Assembly: GCA_023250635.1 (NCBI GenBank) | Contig: JAHFAI010000003.1 | Location: 32,515-87,398, forward strand | From: Deltaproteobacteria bacterium | GTDB taxonomy: Bacteria > Bdellovibrionota_B > Oligoflexia > Oligoflexales > Bog-1112 | DNA: 54,884 bases | Reading direction: 5' to 3' | Shown here: one piece after another, positions 25,164 to 33,590 of the stretch | Layout: each line of letters begins with the position of its first letter | Numbering within the stretch: the stretch's first letter is position 1 | Position numbers and translations under genes: made by a program | The notes under the pieces: generated by a model | The model's input: only the letters and a program-made list of their open reading frames with translations | Told to the model about the DNA's origin: nothing | Databases searched by the model: none

Positions 25164-26111
25164 CTAGGTGTTGAACAGAGAGCTGATTGAATCGTGGTGA
25201 TGAATCCGCTTAATCGCCTCACTCATAAGACGGGCAATGCTCACCTGCTTAATTTTACCGCAGGCCTCGGCCTGAGGGGCCAGAGGGACTGAGTCGGTAA
25301 CAATAAGCTCATGCAAAGCACTTGCATTGGCAATGCGCGAGATTGCCTCCCCACTGAGCACCGCGTGGGTGATGGCCCCGGAAACCGAGAGACTGCCCGC
25401 CTCCCTCAGGGCCACTGCCGCGTTAACCAAGGAGCCGCCTGTATCGACGATATCATCCACAATCAAGCAGTTCTTGCCAGCCACTTCACCAATAATATGG
25501 CTGATAGAACTTTCGTTGGGGCGGGGCCGGCGCTTGTCGATAATAGCCAAGCCGCAGCCAAAGAGCTTCGCTAAAGCACGGGAACGTTCCACCCCCCCGG
25601 CATCGGGGGAAACTACGACTAATGACTCGATTTTATTAGCAAAATGCTCTGCGAAGATCGGGTTAGCAAACAGATGGTCCACGGGGACATTAAAAAAACC
25701 CTGTATGGCAGAGTTATGCAATTCAAGGGTCAAGAGCCGGCATATTCCGGCATTTTCCAGAAGACCTGCCACTAATTTGGCAGTAATCGGGGTACGGGGG
25801 GCGCTTTTGCGTTCCTGGCGGGCGTAGCCAAAGTAGGGAGCTACCAAGGTTATATTCGCCGCCGATGCCCGTTTACAGGCATCGATCATGATCAGGACTT
25901 CCATAATATGGTGATTGGTCGGGGCAGAGGTCGACTGAAGCAAATACACATCTTTGCCCCGGACATTATCGTGGAGCTCCACCCGGGTTTCCCCATCGGA
26001 AAACTGCCCCACCAAGGCTCTGCCAAGAGGAATACCTAAATTCTCGCTGATTCGTAATGCTAAGTGCGGATTGGAATTACCACTGAAGAGAAGTATATCG
26101 CCGTTACTCAT
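25164..26111 (-). CDS. prs: Ribose-phosphate pyrophosphokinase
   Basis: 315 residues. LFSGNSNPHLALRI, FSDGETRVEL, the catalytic flexible loop PYFGYARQERK and the PRPP loop CLIVDDIVDTGGSL are all intact. It makes PRPP for nucleotide, His and Trp synthesis. The ATG at 26111 has GGGAG 11 bp upstream. First protein gene of the prs-rplY-pth-rpsF-rplI-dnaB run, just downstream of tRNA-Gln. The 171 bp before rplY hold no gene. Confidence 0.96.
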   Translation of the reverse strand: MSNGDILLFSGNSNPHLALRISENLGIPLGRALVGQFSDGETRVELHDNVRGKDVYLLQSTSAPTNHHIMEVLIMIDACKRASAANITLVAPYFGYARQERKSAPRTPITAKLVAGLLENAGICRLLTLELHNSAIQGFFNVPVDHLFANPIFAEHFANKIESLVVVSPDAGGVERSRALAKLFGCGLAIIDKRRPRPNESSISHIIGEVAGKNCLIVDDIVDTGGSLVNAAVALREAGSLSVSGAITHAVLSGEAISRIANASALHELIVTDSVPLAPQAEACGKIKQVSIARLMSEAIKRIHHHDSISSLFNT

Positions 26112-26147
26112 GTCTTTTACAACTCCCAAAAAAATCGAGAGGAAAAG

Positions 26148-26222
26148 TGGCTGGGGCGGTAGGATTCGAACCTACGTATGCAAGAATCAAAATCTTGTGT
26201 CTTACCGCTTGACGACGCCCCA
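26148..26222 (-). tRNA. tRNA-Gln (anticodon TTG)
   Basis: A complete cloverleaf on the minus strand: acceptor TGGGGCG pairing with CGCCCCA, D arm, anticodon loop with TTG, T arm GTTCGAATC, and an encoded CCA end (GCCA). It lies just upstream of prs and may share its transcript. Confidence 0.95.
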
Positions 26223-26277
26223 TCAAAAGCTTGGGATTAGATCCACAGCTTGAGTAGTATGACTGAAGATTTTAGTC

Positions 26278-26372
26278 AAGGAATGATTGCAGCAGCAAGG
26301 GAAAATACCACTGCACTCTAAGGGCATCCTCACGAATTTTATCTCGTGGCCCTTAAGAAATAATCATTCCTT
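26278..26372 (+). ncRNA. Candidate structured RNA or leader element
   Basis: AAGGAATGATT (26278-26288) and AATCATTCCTT (26362-26372) form a perfect 11-bp closing stem around 73 nt. Inside are a 4-bp GCAG/CTGC hairpin and a second stem, TAAGGGC (26319-26325) with GCCCTTA (26349-26355), extended by CACGA/TCGTG after a 5-nt bulge. The result resembles a three-way junction. It ends 55 bp before the kinase start. Strand is assumed; it is not a family I recognise, and no T-run follows. Confidence 0.5.
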
Positions 26373-26427
26373 CCGCGATAAATCTGATTCAATACAATTC
26401 ACCTAACCAATTTTATCGAGAAAACCT

Positions 26428-27993
26428 ATGGACCAGCACGAGCTCCCCAACGTTGCCACCACTGCCGTTCTCGGTTGCCAAAACCTCAGGTGGAGCTTAA
26501 CGCCATGCCCCACCTTCAGGAGCTTAATCCTCCTGGCAAGTGTCGCACTCGGCGGACTTCTCCCGAGCTCTCTTGCAGGAGTGGGCTACTCGCAATTGGC
26601 CCCAGAAGATAGCTCCGAGACCTACTACGAAGTCCTCGGTCAGGGTAGCTACGGAACAGTATATCGACTCCCCGACGATAAAGCTACCGTAGTAAAAGTA
26701 AGTGATTTTTCCTGGAATAGTTATTTATCCCTCGTGAATTTACGGGAGGTATTTTTCCTTAATCATCTTAATCACCCCCACATTATCAAACCCAAGAAAG
26801 CTGAATTAATTCACGATGCCCATGGCATGAAACTTGAGATGTTTCTCCCCTATGGCACAGTCCCGCAGCGGGCCCCCGGGGACTTGCTGGCTGCGGGCAG
26901 TCAAGCCTTAGCCTATTTGCATCAATTGGGCATGGCCCATGAAGACCTCAAACCCCAGCATCTTCTTGAGGTCGACCAGCAAACAAAAATGCTTGATTTC
27001 GGCAGCTGTTCCCTTGATATCAATCGCCCCTCCGACCACAATAAGACAACCCTGTACTACCGTTCCCCCGAGAATCTCTTTGGAGAATATGGTTTTGAAC
27101 AAGCCCTCGATATTTGGTCCCTGGCTATCACCATCCTTCGGAAGCAAAATACCGCTCATCAACTCGATTTAGTATTCTCCCTCGGTGATGTTCCCGATGC
27201 CAATGATCGAATGATTTATGGTCTTTTCAAAAGCCTCGGCACCCCCCAGGAAAGCCAACCATTCTTTAAAAAATGGCTGCAGACGAAGACCGATCTTACT
27301 TTATTTAATAGCCGAGCCAATAGCTATGAACGCTATCCAATCAAGGCCTACCCTGCTCCCCAATTGGAAAAACTCTACCCTGAGCTCAGTGCCGAGTTAC
27401 TTGAGGCCCTCCGCAGAATGCTGGACTTTAATCCCAGCACCAGAATTACGGCAGAGGAGCTCACCCATCTACCGCTGATCGCTGCAGCCAGCAACAACCT
27501 AAGACCGGCAACGGCAGCAAGCGAGCCTAAACAGCTCTTCCCCTTCGCCCAAGCCACTCAACATGATCCAATTCTCTCCCAAGAATTTGCGATGCTCGCT
27601 GCTCTCTGCGAATCCCTTGATTTGGATGACTATATTTTCTTTGAAAGCGCGGGGATTTTTGCCCAAATGGACGAAAAATTCAATGCCACAGCCCAAAGCG
27701 CCCATAAACTTGCCCTGTGGGAAAGCGCGGCAATCTATTTTGCCTTGGTTCTGTACGATGAGACCGTAATTGCAAGCGATTTGCTCACCCACCAGTTTGA
27801 GCATTTCTATCGGGGAGGAGAATTTGGGCGCTTCGCCGAAAGATTCCTCAACAAAACCCAATTCTCCATTATTCATGACCATGCATTTCGGCTAGCTTCG
27901 CGCCAGGGATCAACAAAGGGCCCCCAAGGGAGGGCCTGGATCAGCGCCCTTAAAGCTCAGGTAATCAGCGAGGGGCGGATTTTGCTTCGTTGA
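26428..27993 (+). CDS. CDK-like (CMGC) protein kinase with C-terminal extension
   Basis: 521 residues. A hydrophobic segment (about 32-52) precedes a complete kinase: GQGSYGTVY (71-79), Lys90, a PSTAIRE-like NLREVFFLNHLNHPHIIK (104-121), HEDLKPQHLL (171-180), LDFG (189-192), LYYRSPE (209-215) and LDIWSL (227-232), then CMGC features LGTPQES and MLDFNPSTRITAEE. That the motifs match eukaryotic CDKs is direct reading. Residues ~384-482 carry an alternating hydrophobic pattern similar to a cyclin box; this is inference. CMGC kinases are unusual in bacteria. Its tail overlaps the convergent DUF1844 gene by 29 bp. Confidence 0.85.
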   Translation: MDQHELPNVATTAVLGCQNLRWSLTPCPTFRSLILLASVALGGLLPSSLAGVGYSQLAPEDSSETYYEVLGQGSYGTVYRLPDDKATVVKVSDFSWNSYLSLVNLREVFFLNHLNHPHIIKPKKAELIHDAHGMKLEMFLPYGTVPQRAPGDLLAAGSQALAYLHQLGMAHEDLKPQHLLEVDQQTKMLDFGSCSLDINRPSDHNKTTLYYRSPENLFGEYGFEQALDIWSLAITILRKQNTAHQLDLVFSLGDVPDANDRMIYGLFKSLGTPQESQPFFKKWLQTKTDLTLFNSRANSYERYPIKAYPAPQLEKLYPELSAELLEALRRMLDFNPSTRITAEELTHLPLIAAASNNLRPATAASEPKQLFPFAQATQHDPILSQEFAMLAALCESLDLDDYIFFESAGIFAQMDEKFNATAQSAHKLALWESAAIYFALVLYDETVIASDLLTHQFEHFYRGGEFGRFAERFLNKTQFSIIHDHAFRLASRQGSTKGPQGRAWISALKAQVISEGRILLR

Positions 27994-28249
27994 GATCTCG
28001 ATACTTCTGACGCAAATCGGCAAGCACTTGCTGGAGCAAGGCAGCTTCGTCAGCACTGAGATTACCCTTGGTTTTTTCTTCGAGTAAGGCAACAATTTCA
28101 ATATTTTGTAAGGCTATAGGCAGATTGATGGCAGGGACCTTCTTGCCTTCGACCACGGATTGTCCCAAATAATAGAGCGCCGCCGAGGAGAAACCCAAAA
28201 TCAACTCACTAAAATCCACCGCTCTGGCTAGAGCATCCGACTGTTCCAA
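27965..28249 (-). CDS. DUF1844 family protein
   Basis: 94 residues, helical. LPIALQNIEIVALLEEKTKGNL followed by SADEAALLQQVLADLR is the hallmark of DUF1844 (split: IEIVALLEEKTKGNL, LLQQVLADLRQKY). An N-terminal helix SELILGFSSAALYYLG is conserved too. The family is common in Deltaproteobacteria, Acidobacteria and Planctomycetes and has no known role. Convergent overlap of 29 bp with the kinase gene. Confidence 0.85.
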   Translation of the reverse strand: MEQSDALARAVDFSELILGFSSAALYYLGQSVVEGKKVPAINLPIALQNIEIVALLEEKTKGNLSADEAALLQQVLADLRQKYRDLNEAKSAPR

Positions 28250-28292
28250 TCAATTATCCTTTATCTATATATGCTTCCGACAAATGCCAGCT

Positions 28293-28316
28293 TGACATAG
28301 CCGTTGCCCTATGTCA
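28293..28316. promoter_or_regulatory. Perfect 8-bp inverted repeat between DUF1844 and tRNA-Leu
   Basis: TGACATAG and CTATGTCA flank an 8-bp spacer in the divergent intergenic region. It includes TTGACA (28292-28297) as a possible -35 for tRNA-Leu, but no good -10 follows at 17 bp. It could be an operator or a short hairpin. Confidence 0.4.
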
Positions 28317-28354
28317 TTTCCTATTTTCATCCTACCGTGGATTTTAAGTTCAAT

Positions 28355-28439
28355 GGGGACGTGGTGAAATTGGTATACACGCTGGATTTAGGATCCAGTG
28401 CTGAAAGGCATGAGAGTTCAAGTCTCTCCGTCCCCACCA
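28355..28439 (+). tRNA. tRNA-Leu (anticodon TAG)
   Basis: A class II tRNA with a variable arm: acceptor GGGGACG/CGTCCCC, anticodon stem CTGGA/TCCAG with TAG in the loop, T arm GTTCAAGTC and an encoded CCA end. The peptide deformylase gene begins 58 bp downstream. Confidence 0.95.
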
Positions 28440-28496
28440 TCTTTTTTAAAGCAACAAATTAAGACTCTTATCTTATGTATGCATAAGGGATAGATT

Positions 28497-29024
28497 GTGG
28501 AAAAGCTGAGTATTGTAACTTGGCCCGCCGAAGTCTTAGAGACTCGAGCGGCAGAAGTAAGCGTTTTTGACGATGAATTTAAGCAACTTTGCCAGGCCAT
28601 GCACCTCACCTTGGACAAAAGCGATAACGCCGTCGGTCTTGCCGCTAATCAAGTAAACGTCCTCAAACGAGTACTGGTAATGCATGTTCCCTTGTTCCTC
28701 GGCAACGAGGAATACCCCGCCGAGGAACGCCAATGGTGGCATGATAAGCGCTTTACCCTGGTCAATCCCCGCATAACGGCCTCTTCAGGAAAGTTTAGGG
28801 TTATGGAAGGCTGTCTCAGCTTTCCTAAAATTTATGACTACGTACCACGTGCCAAATTCGTCACCGTGGAGGCTCAAGACGAGGAGGGCAAGCCTATCAG
28901 TTTTGTCGCTAACGATTTTTTTGCTGTTTTAGTGCAACATGAAATAGATCATCTCGATGGTATAGTTTTTTTAACGAGAATGAGCCGACTTAAGGCGGTC
29001 TTTCATCGCAAAAAACTGCGGTAA
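28497..29024 (+). CDS. def: Peptide deformylase
   Basis: 175 residues. Motif 1 GLAANQVNV, motif 2 EGCLSFP with the metal-binding Cys, and motif 3 QHEIDHLDG with both His ligands and Glu are intact. It removes the formyl group of nascent proteins. GTG start with AAGGGA 6 bp before it. A plus-strand run def-rpe-hutH follows with gaps of about 30 bp. Confidence 0.95.
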   Translation: MEKLSIVTWPAEVLETRAAEVSVFDDEFKQLCQAMHLTLDKSDNAVGLAANQVNVLKRVLVMHVPLFLGNEEYPAEERQWWHDKRFTLVNPRITASSGKFRVMEGCLSFPKIYDYVPRAKFVTVEAQDEEGKPISFVANDFFAVLVQHEIDHLDGIVFLTRMSRLKAVFHRKKLR

Positions 29025-29052
29025 GGAATTACCGCCAGAGGAGTGCATCCCT

Positions 29053-29736
29053 ATGAGCAGGTACCGCATCGCCCCATCCCTTCTCTCTGCCGATCTCTTG
29101 AACCTCAATGATGAAATCGATCAACTTATTCAAGCAGGAAGCGATGAACTGCATATCGATGTGATGGACGGTCATTTTGTACCTAATCTGACCTTTGGCC
29201 CTCCTTTAATCAAAGGGATAAAAGCCCGCAAAAGCATCCCCCTGGATGTGCATATTATGATCGCTAACCCCCAGGAGAGCGCCAGCGCTTATCTCAAAGC
29301 CGGTGCTGATTGTCTCTCCTTCCATATTGAAGCAACACACGAGCACCAGGCTATTATCAGGGAAATTAGACGACACCGCGCGCGCGCCGGCATTGCCATA
29401 AGTCCAGCGACCCCTATAAGTCGTCTGCTTCCCCTTCTCCAGCATATTGATAAGGTCTTGGTGATGTCGGTAGAGCCTGGCTTTGGTGGCCAAGCGTTTT
29501 TGCCTGCAAGCCTACAAAAAATCGCAGAACTGCGCGAGTTACTCGCGAAACATAAACTGGAAAAGCAGGTTACCATTGCCGTCGACGGTGGTATTACTAA
29601 TGAAACAATCGCCCAGGTAGCCGCCTGCGGAGCACGTTCTTTTGTCGTCGGCTCCTACCTGTTCGCTGCTCCTGATCGTCGCAAAGCCCTAGACACCCTT
29701 CGCTCTGTTCTGGCCCAACTGGAGGGGGAGCGCTAG
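29053..29736 (+). CDS. rpe: Ribulose-phosphate 3-epimerase
   Basis: 227 residues, TIM barrel. APSLLSADLLNL, HIDVMDGHFVPNLTFGP with metal-binding His/Asp, VMSVEPGFGGQAF and the C-terminal IAVDGGI are signature elements. It interconverts ribulose-5-P and xylulose-5-P in the pentose-phosphate pathway, upstream of PRPP made by prs. Confidence 0.96.
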   Translation: MSRYRIAPSLLSADLLNLNDEIDQLIQAGSDELHIDVMDGHFVPNLTFGPPLIKGIKARKSIPLDVHIMIANPQESASAYLKAGADCLSFHIEATHEHQAIIREIRRHRARAGIAISPATPISRLLPLLQHIDKVLVMSVEPGFGGQAFLPASLQKIAELRELLAKHKLEKQVTIAVDGGITNETIAQVAACGARSFVVGSYLFAAPDRRKALDTLRSVLAQLEGER

Positions 29737-29768
29737 CTGCTCCATAAAAACAGCAAAGGATCTCGCCT

Positions 29769-31310
29769 ATGTCCTCACGGATTTCGTTTACCCTCGGTCG
29801 TGACTCTCTCACTCCCCAGCTGCTCATTGCCCTTGGCAAAAACCACAATCCCGAGCTCCTCCTGCATCCCCAAGATCTCGAACGCCTCGAGTGTTTTCGT
29901 GCCACCGTAGAATCCATTATTGCTGCAGAGCAAACCGTCTACGGAATCAATACCGGCTTTGGTTTTCTTGCCCAGCGGAAAATTCCCCCAGAGCAACTCT
30001 GCCAACTGCAGGTGAATTTGATTCGCTCCCATGCCTGCGGGGTCGGTGCCCCTTTGCCAGCGCCTTTGTGCCGGTCCTTACTGATTCTGCGGGCCCATAC
30101 GTTTTTGCGTGGACACAGTGGCGTCAGCCGAGGCTGCGTCGACAAAATCCTTGAATTTATACGTCACGATATACTGCCCTTTGTTCCCGAGCAGGGATCC
30201 GTAGGCGCTTCGGGAGATCTGGCGCCCCTTGCCCATCTTGCTCTGGGGCTTCTTGGCGAGGGGGAGCTTATCTATCGAGGAGAACGCCAAGCAAGTGCCA
30301 CAGCACTTAAACAAGCCAAGGTAAGCCCTTATGTTCCTCAGGCTAAGGAGGGCTTATCATTAATCAACGGCACTCTCTACATGGCTACAGTGGGGAGCCT
30401 TGGGGTACAGCAAGCCGAGATTCTCGCAAAAACTGCCGATATTGCTGCTGCCCTGAGCCTCAGCGCTATTCGCGGCAGCAAAGTCCCCTTTGACGAACGC
30501 ATAAGTGCTATCCGTCCCCAGCGCGGGCAAGGAGTTAGCGCTGCGAATCTCCGTTTATTGCTGGCTGGCGAAGACACCATTATGCAGAGCCATCAGGACT
30601 GCGATCGGGTTCAAGACCCCTATAGTTTTCGTTGTGTCCCTCAGGTACACGGTACAAGCCGTGATGCTCTGTGGTTTGTCGAAGATAAAATCACCATTGA
30701 GTTGAACGGCATCAGTGATAACCCCCTGGTCATGGAAAACGGAGAGATTCTGAGCGGGGGGAATTTTCATGGTCAACCCATCGCCATGCCCCTTGATTTT
30801 CTTGCTATTGCAATGGCAGAACTGGGTTCCATAAGCGAACGACGCAGTGAGAAGATGACCAATCCCACTTTTAGTGGCTTACCTGCCTTCGTTATCGCTG
30901 ACAGCGGCCTTAACTCTGGTTTTATGATTCCCCATGTGGTTGCCGCAGCACTGGTGTCCGAGAACAAAATCTATTGCCATCCTGCTTCAATTGATAGCAT
31001 TCCCACTTCAGCAGAGAAGGAAGACCACGTAAGCATGGGCCCCATAGCCGCCCATAAACTGCTTAAAGTTAATAAAAACCTTGCGACCATCCTCGCCATC
31101 GAACTTATTATAGCTGCCCAAGGTCTGGATTTACTGCTGCCCCTTCGTCCAGCCCCCGCTCTTCTCCGGGTTTATGATAGAATCAGAAGTATCGTTCCCT
31201 TTATGGCTAAAGATCGCTCTCTTCACGGAGAAATAGAGAAAATGGCGGCTCTGGTCTTAGCGGGCGAGCTACTAACTCCGCTCACCCAGGAAGGGATTTT
31301 TCTGCACTAA
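29769..31310 (+). CDS. hutH: Histidine ammonia-lyase
   Basis: 513 residues. The Ala-Ser-Gly that cyclises to the MIO cofactor is GSVGASGDLAPLAHL (147-149), the catalytic Tyr is in VYGINTGFG (Tyr58), and RSHACGVG carries the His typical of HAL rather than Phe/Tyr lyases. It converts histidine to urocanate and ammonia. No hutU, hutI or hutG is nearby, so the rest of the pathway is elsewhere or absent. Confidence 0.93.
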   Translation: MSSRISFTLGRDSLTPQLLIALGKNHNPELLLHPQDLERLECFRATVESIIAAEQTVYGINTGFGFLAQRKIPPEQLCQLQVNLIRSHACGVGAPLPAPLCRSLLILRAHTFLRGHSGVSRGCVDKILEFIRHDILPFVPEQGSVGASGDLAPLAHLALGLLGEGELIYRGERQASATALKQAKVSPYVPQAKEGLSLINGTLYMATVGSLGVQQAEILAKTADIAAALSLSAIRGSKVPFDERISAIRPQRGQGVSAANLRLLLAGEDTIMQSHQDCDRVQDPYSFRCVPQVHGTSRDALWFVEDKITIELNGISDNPLVMENGEILSGGNFHGQPIAMPLDFLAIAMAELGSISERRSEKMTNPTFSGLPAFVIADSGLNSGFMIPHVVAAALVSENKIYCHPASIDSIPTSAEKEDHVSMGPIAAHKLLKVNKNLATILAIELIIAAQGLDLLLPLRPAPALLRVYDRIRSIVPFMAKDRSLHGEIEKMAALVLAGELLTPLTQEGIFLH

Positions 31311-31320
31311 GGAGAACTCC

Positions 31321-31815
31321 ATGGCCCGCGCTTTTGCACAACTATTTATTCGAGCCACAGCGATGTTGTGCTGCAGCTCCCTTCCCCTTAACGCGGCTGA
31401 GTCCGCCATAACGACGATCACAACGCTTTCTGCCTCGACGAATATTCGCCATATTGATGGTTTTTATATTTTCACTAGCGCGCTTCCCGGCTCAAGCCAC
31501 GATGTAAACTTGGTTTTCAGTCCCACTCCCGTCAATCGCCAACAACAAAAAATCACTCTTACCCAGATTTCAGTCAATAAGGCCTTGCGGCAGGGGCAGA
31601 GCTATAGGATAGTCGCCACCTTAGACACCGCCGCGGCCAGGACACAAGCCAGCGAGGCTATCTCCGTCCAGCAGCTGCTAATCTATCTTCCTGAACCCCG
31701 GGGCTTCACTATTCCTTTGTGGCTGAATGCTCCCCGTAATTCTGGACAAGCTTTCGGGGAAGTTGGCTACCTCAAAATGGATCTGCCCTTTGGTGGAGCG
31801 CTCGCCATTCGCTAA
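31321..31815 (+). CDS. Exported protein of unknown function
   Basis: 164 residues with a signal peptide (LFIRATAMLCCSSLPLNAAE, cleavage near 27). The mature part is beta-rich, ending in GEVGYLKMDLPFGGALAIR, with no cysteine and no motif I recognise. GGAG sits before the ATG. It follows hutH by 10 bp, so it is probably in that transcript, but a link to histidine use is not evident. Confidence 0.6.
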   Translation: MARAFAQLFIRATAMLCCSSLPLNAAESAITTITTLSASTNIRHIDGFYIFTSALPGSSHDVNLVFSPTPVNRQQQKITLTQISVNKALRQGQSYRIVATLDTAAARTQASEAISVQQLLIYLPEPRGFTIPLWLNAPRNSGQAFGEVGYLKMDLPFGGALAIR

Positions 31816-31858
31816 GCTGCCTCTCTTCTAACTCATCAGACGATCAAGGATAACCCTC

Positions 31859-32677
31859 GTGCCCCAGTCTCTGCCCCCTCTTACCCGACTTATCTTGATC
31901 GTCAATACCCTTATGTTTGGAGTGCTTTCCTATAGAAGTGCTTCGCTATTTAGTCCCCGTAATGAAGATTTAATCCTCCTGGGTGCCCGCTTTCCCTATT
32001 TGCTCGCCCAGGGCGAATGGTGGCGATTAATCACCCCAATTGTGCTTCATGTGGGTCTAATCCATTTTATTTTCAACTACTTGGGCCTCAAATATCTCGG
32101 ACCATTTTTTGAACGCTTGCTGGGAATGAGGTGGTTTCTCCTCTGCTATGTGCTCTGCGGAATTATCGGCAATATTGCCAGTTCTTTCACCAACCTCGCT
32201 ATTGGCGCTGGTGCCTCGGGGGCACTTTTTGGTCTCATAGGCATGGGGATGGTAATGGAGTGGCGTGGTTTTTATAGGCATGGCGGCTTTAGCCTGGTGT
32301 TCACCCAGCCTTTTGCTCTCTCGCGATTTTTCGAACAACTGCGACAGTTCTTCAGGGTGGTTAAGGTAATGCCATTTACCTGGCTCGCCTGTATCAATCT
32401 TGCTATTGCCCTCGTTTTTAATGTGCTTATGTCTCTCCGCCACGGAGGCACGGTGCTGATGGACAACGCCGCTCATCTAGGGGGAATGGGCGGTGGTATT
32501 GCCTTGGCCATTGCCTACTTTGGGGTAACGGCACCAGCCAATACCCCGACCTGGCATAAGGTCTTTGCCTATGGCTTATTGGTGCTGATCATTGCGGGAA
32601 TTGTCGCTAGCGGGTATCTGCTCTGCACTACCGATATGCTTATACAACGCTATCTCGAGATGATCCATGGGGAGTAA
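31859..32677 (+). CDS. Rhomboid family intramembrane serine protease
   Basis: 272 residues, at least six transmembrane helices. GAGASGALFGLIGMG holds the catalytic Ser, and DNAAHLGGMGGG holds the His; the L1 stretch EWWRLITPIVLHVGLIHFIFN also fits (split: EWWRLITPIVLH, LIHFIFN). It cleaves membrane protein segments; targets unknown. GTG start with AAGGA 8 bp before it. Confidence 0.93.
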   Translation: MPQSLPPLTRLILIVNTLMFGVLSYRSASLFSPRNEDLILLGARFPYLLAQGEWWRLITPIVLHVGLIHFIFNYLGLKYLGPFFERLLGMRWFLLCYVLCGIIGNIASSFTNLAIGAGASGALFGLIGMGMVMEWRGFYRHGGFSLVFTQPFALSRFFEQLRQFFRVVKVMPFTWLACINLAIALVFNVLMSLRHGGTVLMDNAAHLGGMGGGIALAIAYFGVTAPANTPTWHKVFAYGLLVLIIAGIVASGYLLCTTDMLIQRYLEMIHGE

Positions 32678-32703
32678 GGCTATCCATCGCGTTTTAAAAA
32701 AAA

Positions 32704-32737
32704 TTCCGCGCCTTTTCCTACGAGCGAAGGCGCGGAA
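32704..32737 (-). terminator. Rho-independent terminator for the HU gene
   Basis: TTCCGCGCCTT and AAGGCGCGGAA form an 11-bp stem with a 12-nt loop. On the minus strand the stem is followed by a run of eight Ts (eight or more As at 32695-32703), so it should end the HU transcript. Confidence 0.85.
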
Positions 32738-32759
32738 AAAAACGCGGAAAGAAGCGCGG

Positions 32760-33050
32760 CTACTTACGCTTGGCTAGTTCTTTTTTTGCGGTTTCTTTGA
32801 GTGAGGTACCAGGACGAAATTTTGGCACCCATTTTGGGGGGATCTTTAATTCTTCGCCAGTCTTTGGATTACGACCAACGCGCGCTTTGCGCTTGATTGC
32901 GCTAAACGTGCCAAGACCAGCTATTTTAATCTTTTCCTTGCGAATATTCTTGTGAATCGCCCCAAGAAAGGCATTCAAGAAGCGCTCGGTTTCGCTCTTA
33001 GAAGTAGCCAGATCTTTTGCAAGATACTCCGTCAATTCAGCCTTGTTCAT
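32760..33050 (-). CDS. HU-family DNA-binding protein
   Basis: 96 residues from the ATG at 33050 (GAGAGAG upstream). NKAELTEYLAKDL is the HU N-terminus, and GLGTFSAIKRKARVGRNPKTG is the DNA-binding arm, including RNPKTGE. It packs DNA as a dimer. IHF cannot be fully excluded, but the arm looks HU-like. A terminator follows at 32704-32737. Confidence 0.93.
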   Translation of the reverse strand: MNKAELTEYLAKDLATSKSETERFLNAFLGAIHKNIRKEKIKIAGLGTFSAIKRKARVGRNPKTGEELKIPPKWVPKFRPGTSLKETAKKELAKRK

Positions 33051-33146
33051 AGCTTTCTCTCTCACGATAATGGTTGGAAATTGTGATTACAAGTACCTAC
33101 TATACAGATTTCCATTTTCTCTGTAAAAAAAAATGTCACCCGAAAT

Positions 33147-33590
33147 TTAATTTTTTTGTAGACTTGGGGCTGCTTCGCGTCCTTGAATCAATTCGATGCC
33201 AACCTGAGCAAGCAGCTCCGCTCCGGCTGAAGAGCGGTATTTATGGGCAAAATAGATCTTTTTGACATTACCCAGATTGATAAAGCGTTTTGCACAGGCC
33301 GTGCAAGGTTGATGGGTAACAAATACTATTTTTTCTGCGCTGCGCGGACTATCACAATTGATCACCGCGTTTTCTTCCGAGTGCAAGCACCCACAGTTAC
33401 CAACGCAATCACGGTCACAATGATTGGCAAGTCCACTGGCATTGCCATTATAGCCAATAGCTAATACTTTACGAAAATCGCTGCTGGTAATAACCGTGCC
33501 AACTTGGAGACGAGCACAGGTGGAGCGCCGAGATATAATCTCGGCAAGTTGCAGGTAGATTTCTTCAAAACTGGGGCGAAGCGTACTCAC
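33147..33590 (-). CDS. dCMP deaminase-family protein
   Basis: 147 residues. Zinc-binding motifs are LHSEENAVI (His-x-Glu) and PCTACAKRFI (PCxxC), with an extra cysteine-rich insertion CDRDCVGNCGC like that of the ComEB/dCMP deaminases. It probably makes dUMP from dCMP for thymidylate synthesis. GTG start at 33590 overlaps the ribD stop (GTGA) with AGGGA 6 bp before it, so the two are translationally coupled. Confidence 0.88.
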   Translation of the reverse strand: MSTLRPSFEEIYLQLAEIISRRSTCARLQVGTVITSSDFRKVLAIGYNGNASGLANHCDRDCVGNCGCLHSEENAVINCDSPRSAEKIVFVTHQPCTACAKRFINLGNVKKIYFAHKYRSSAGAELLAQVGIELIQGREAAPSLQKN

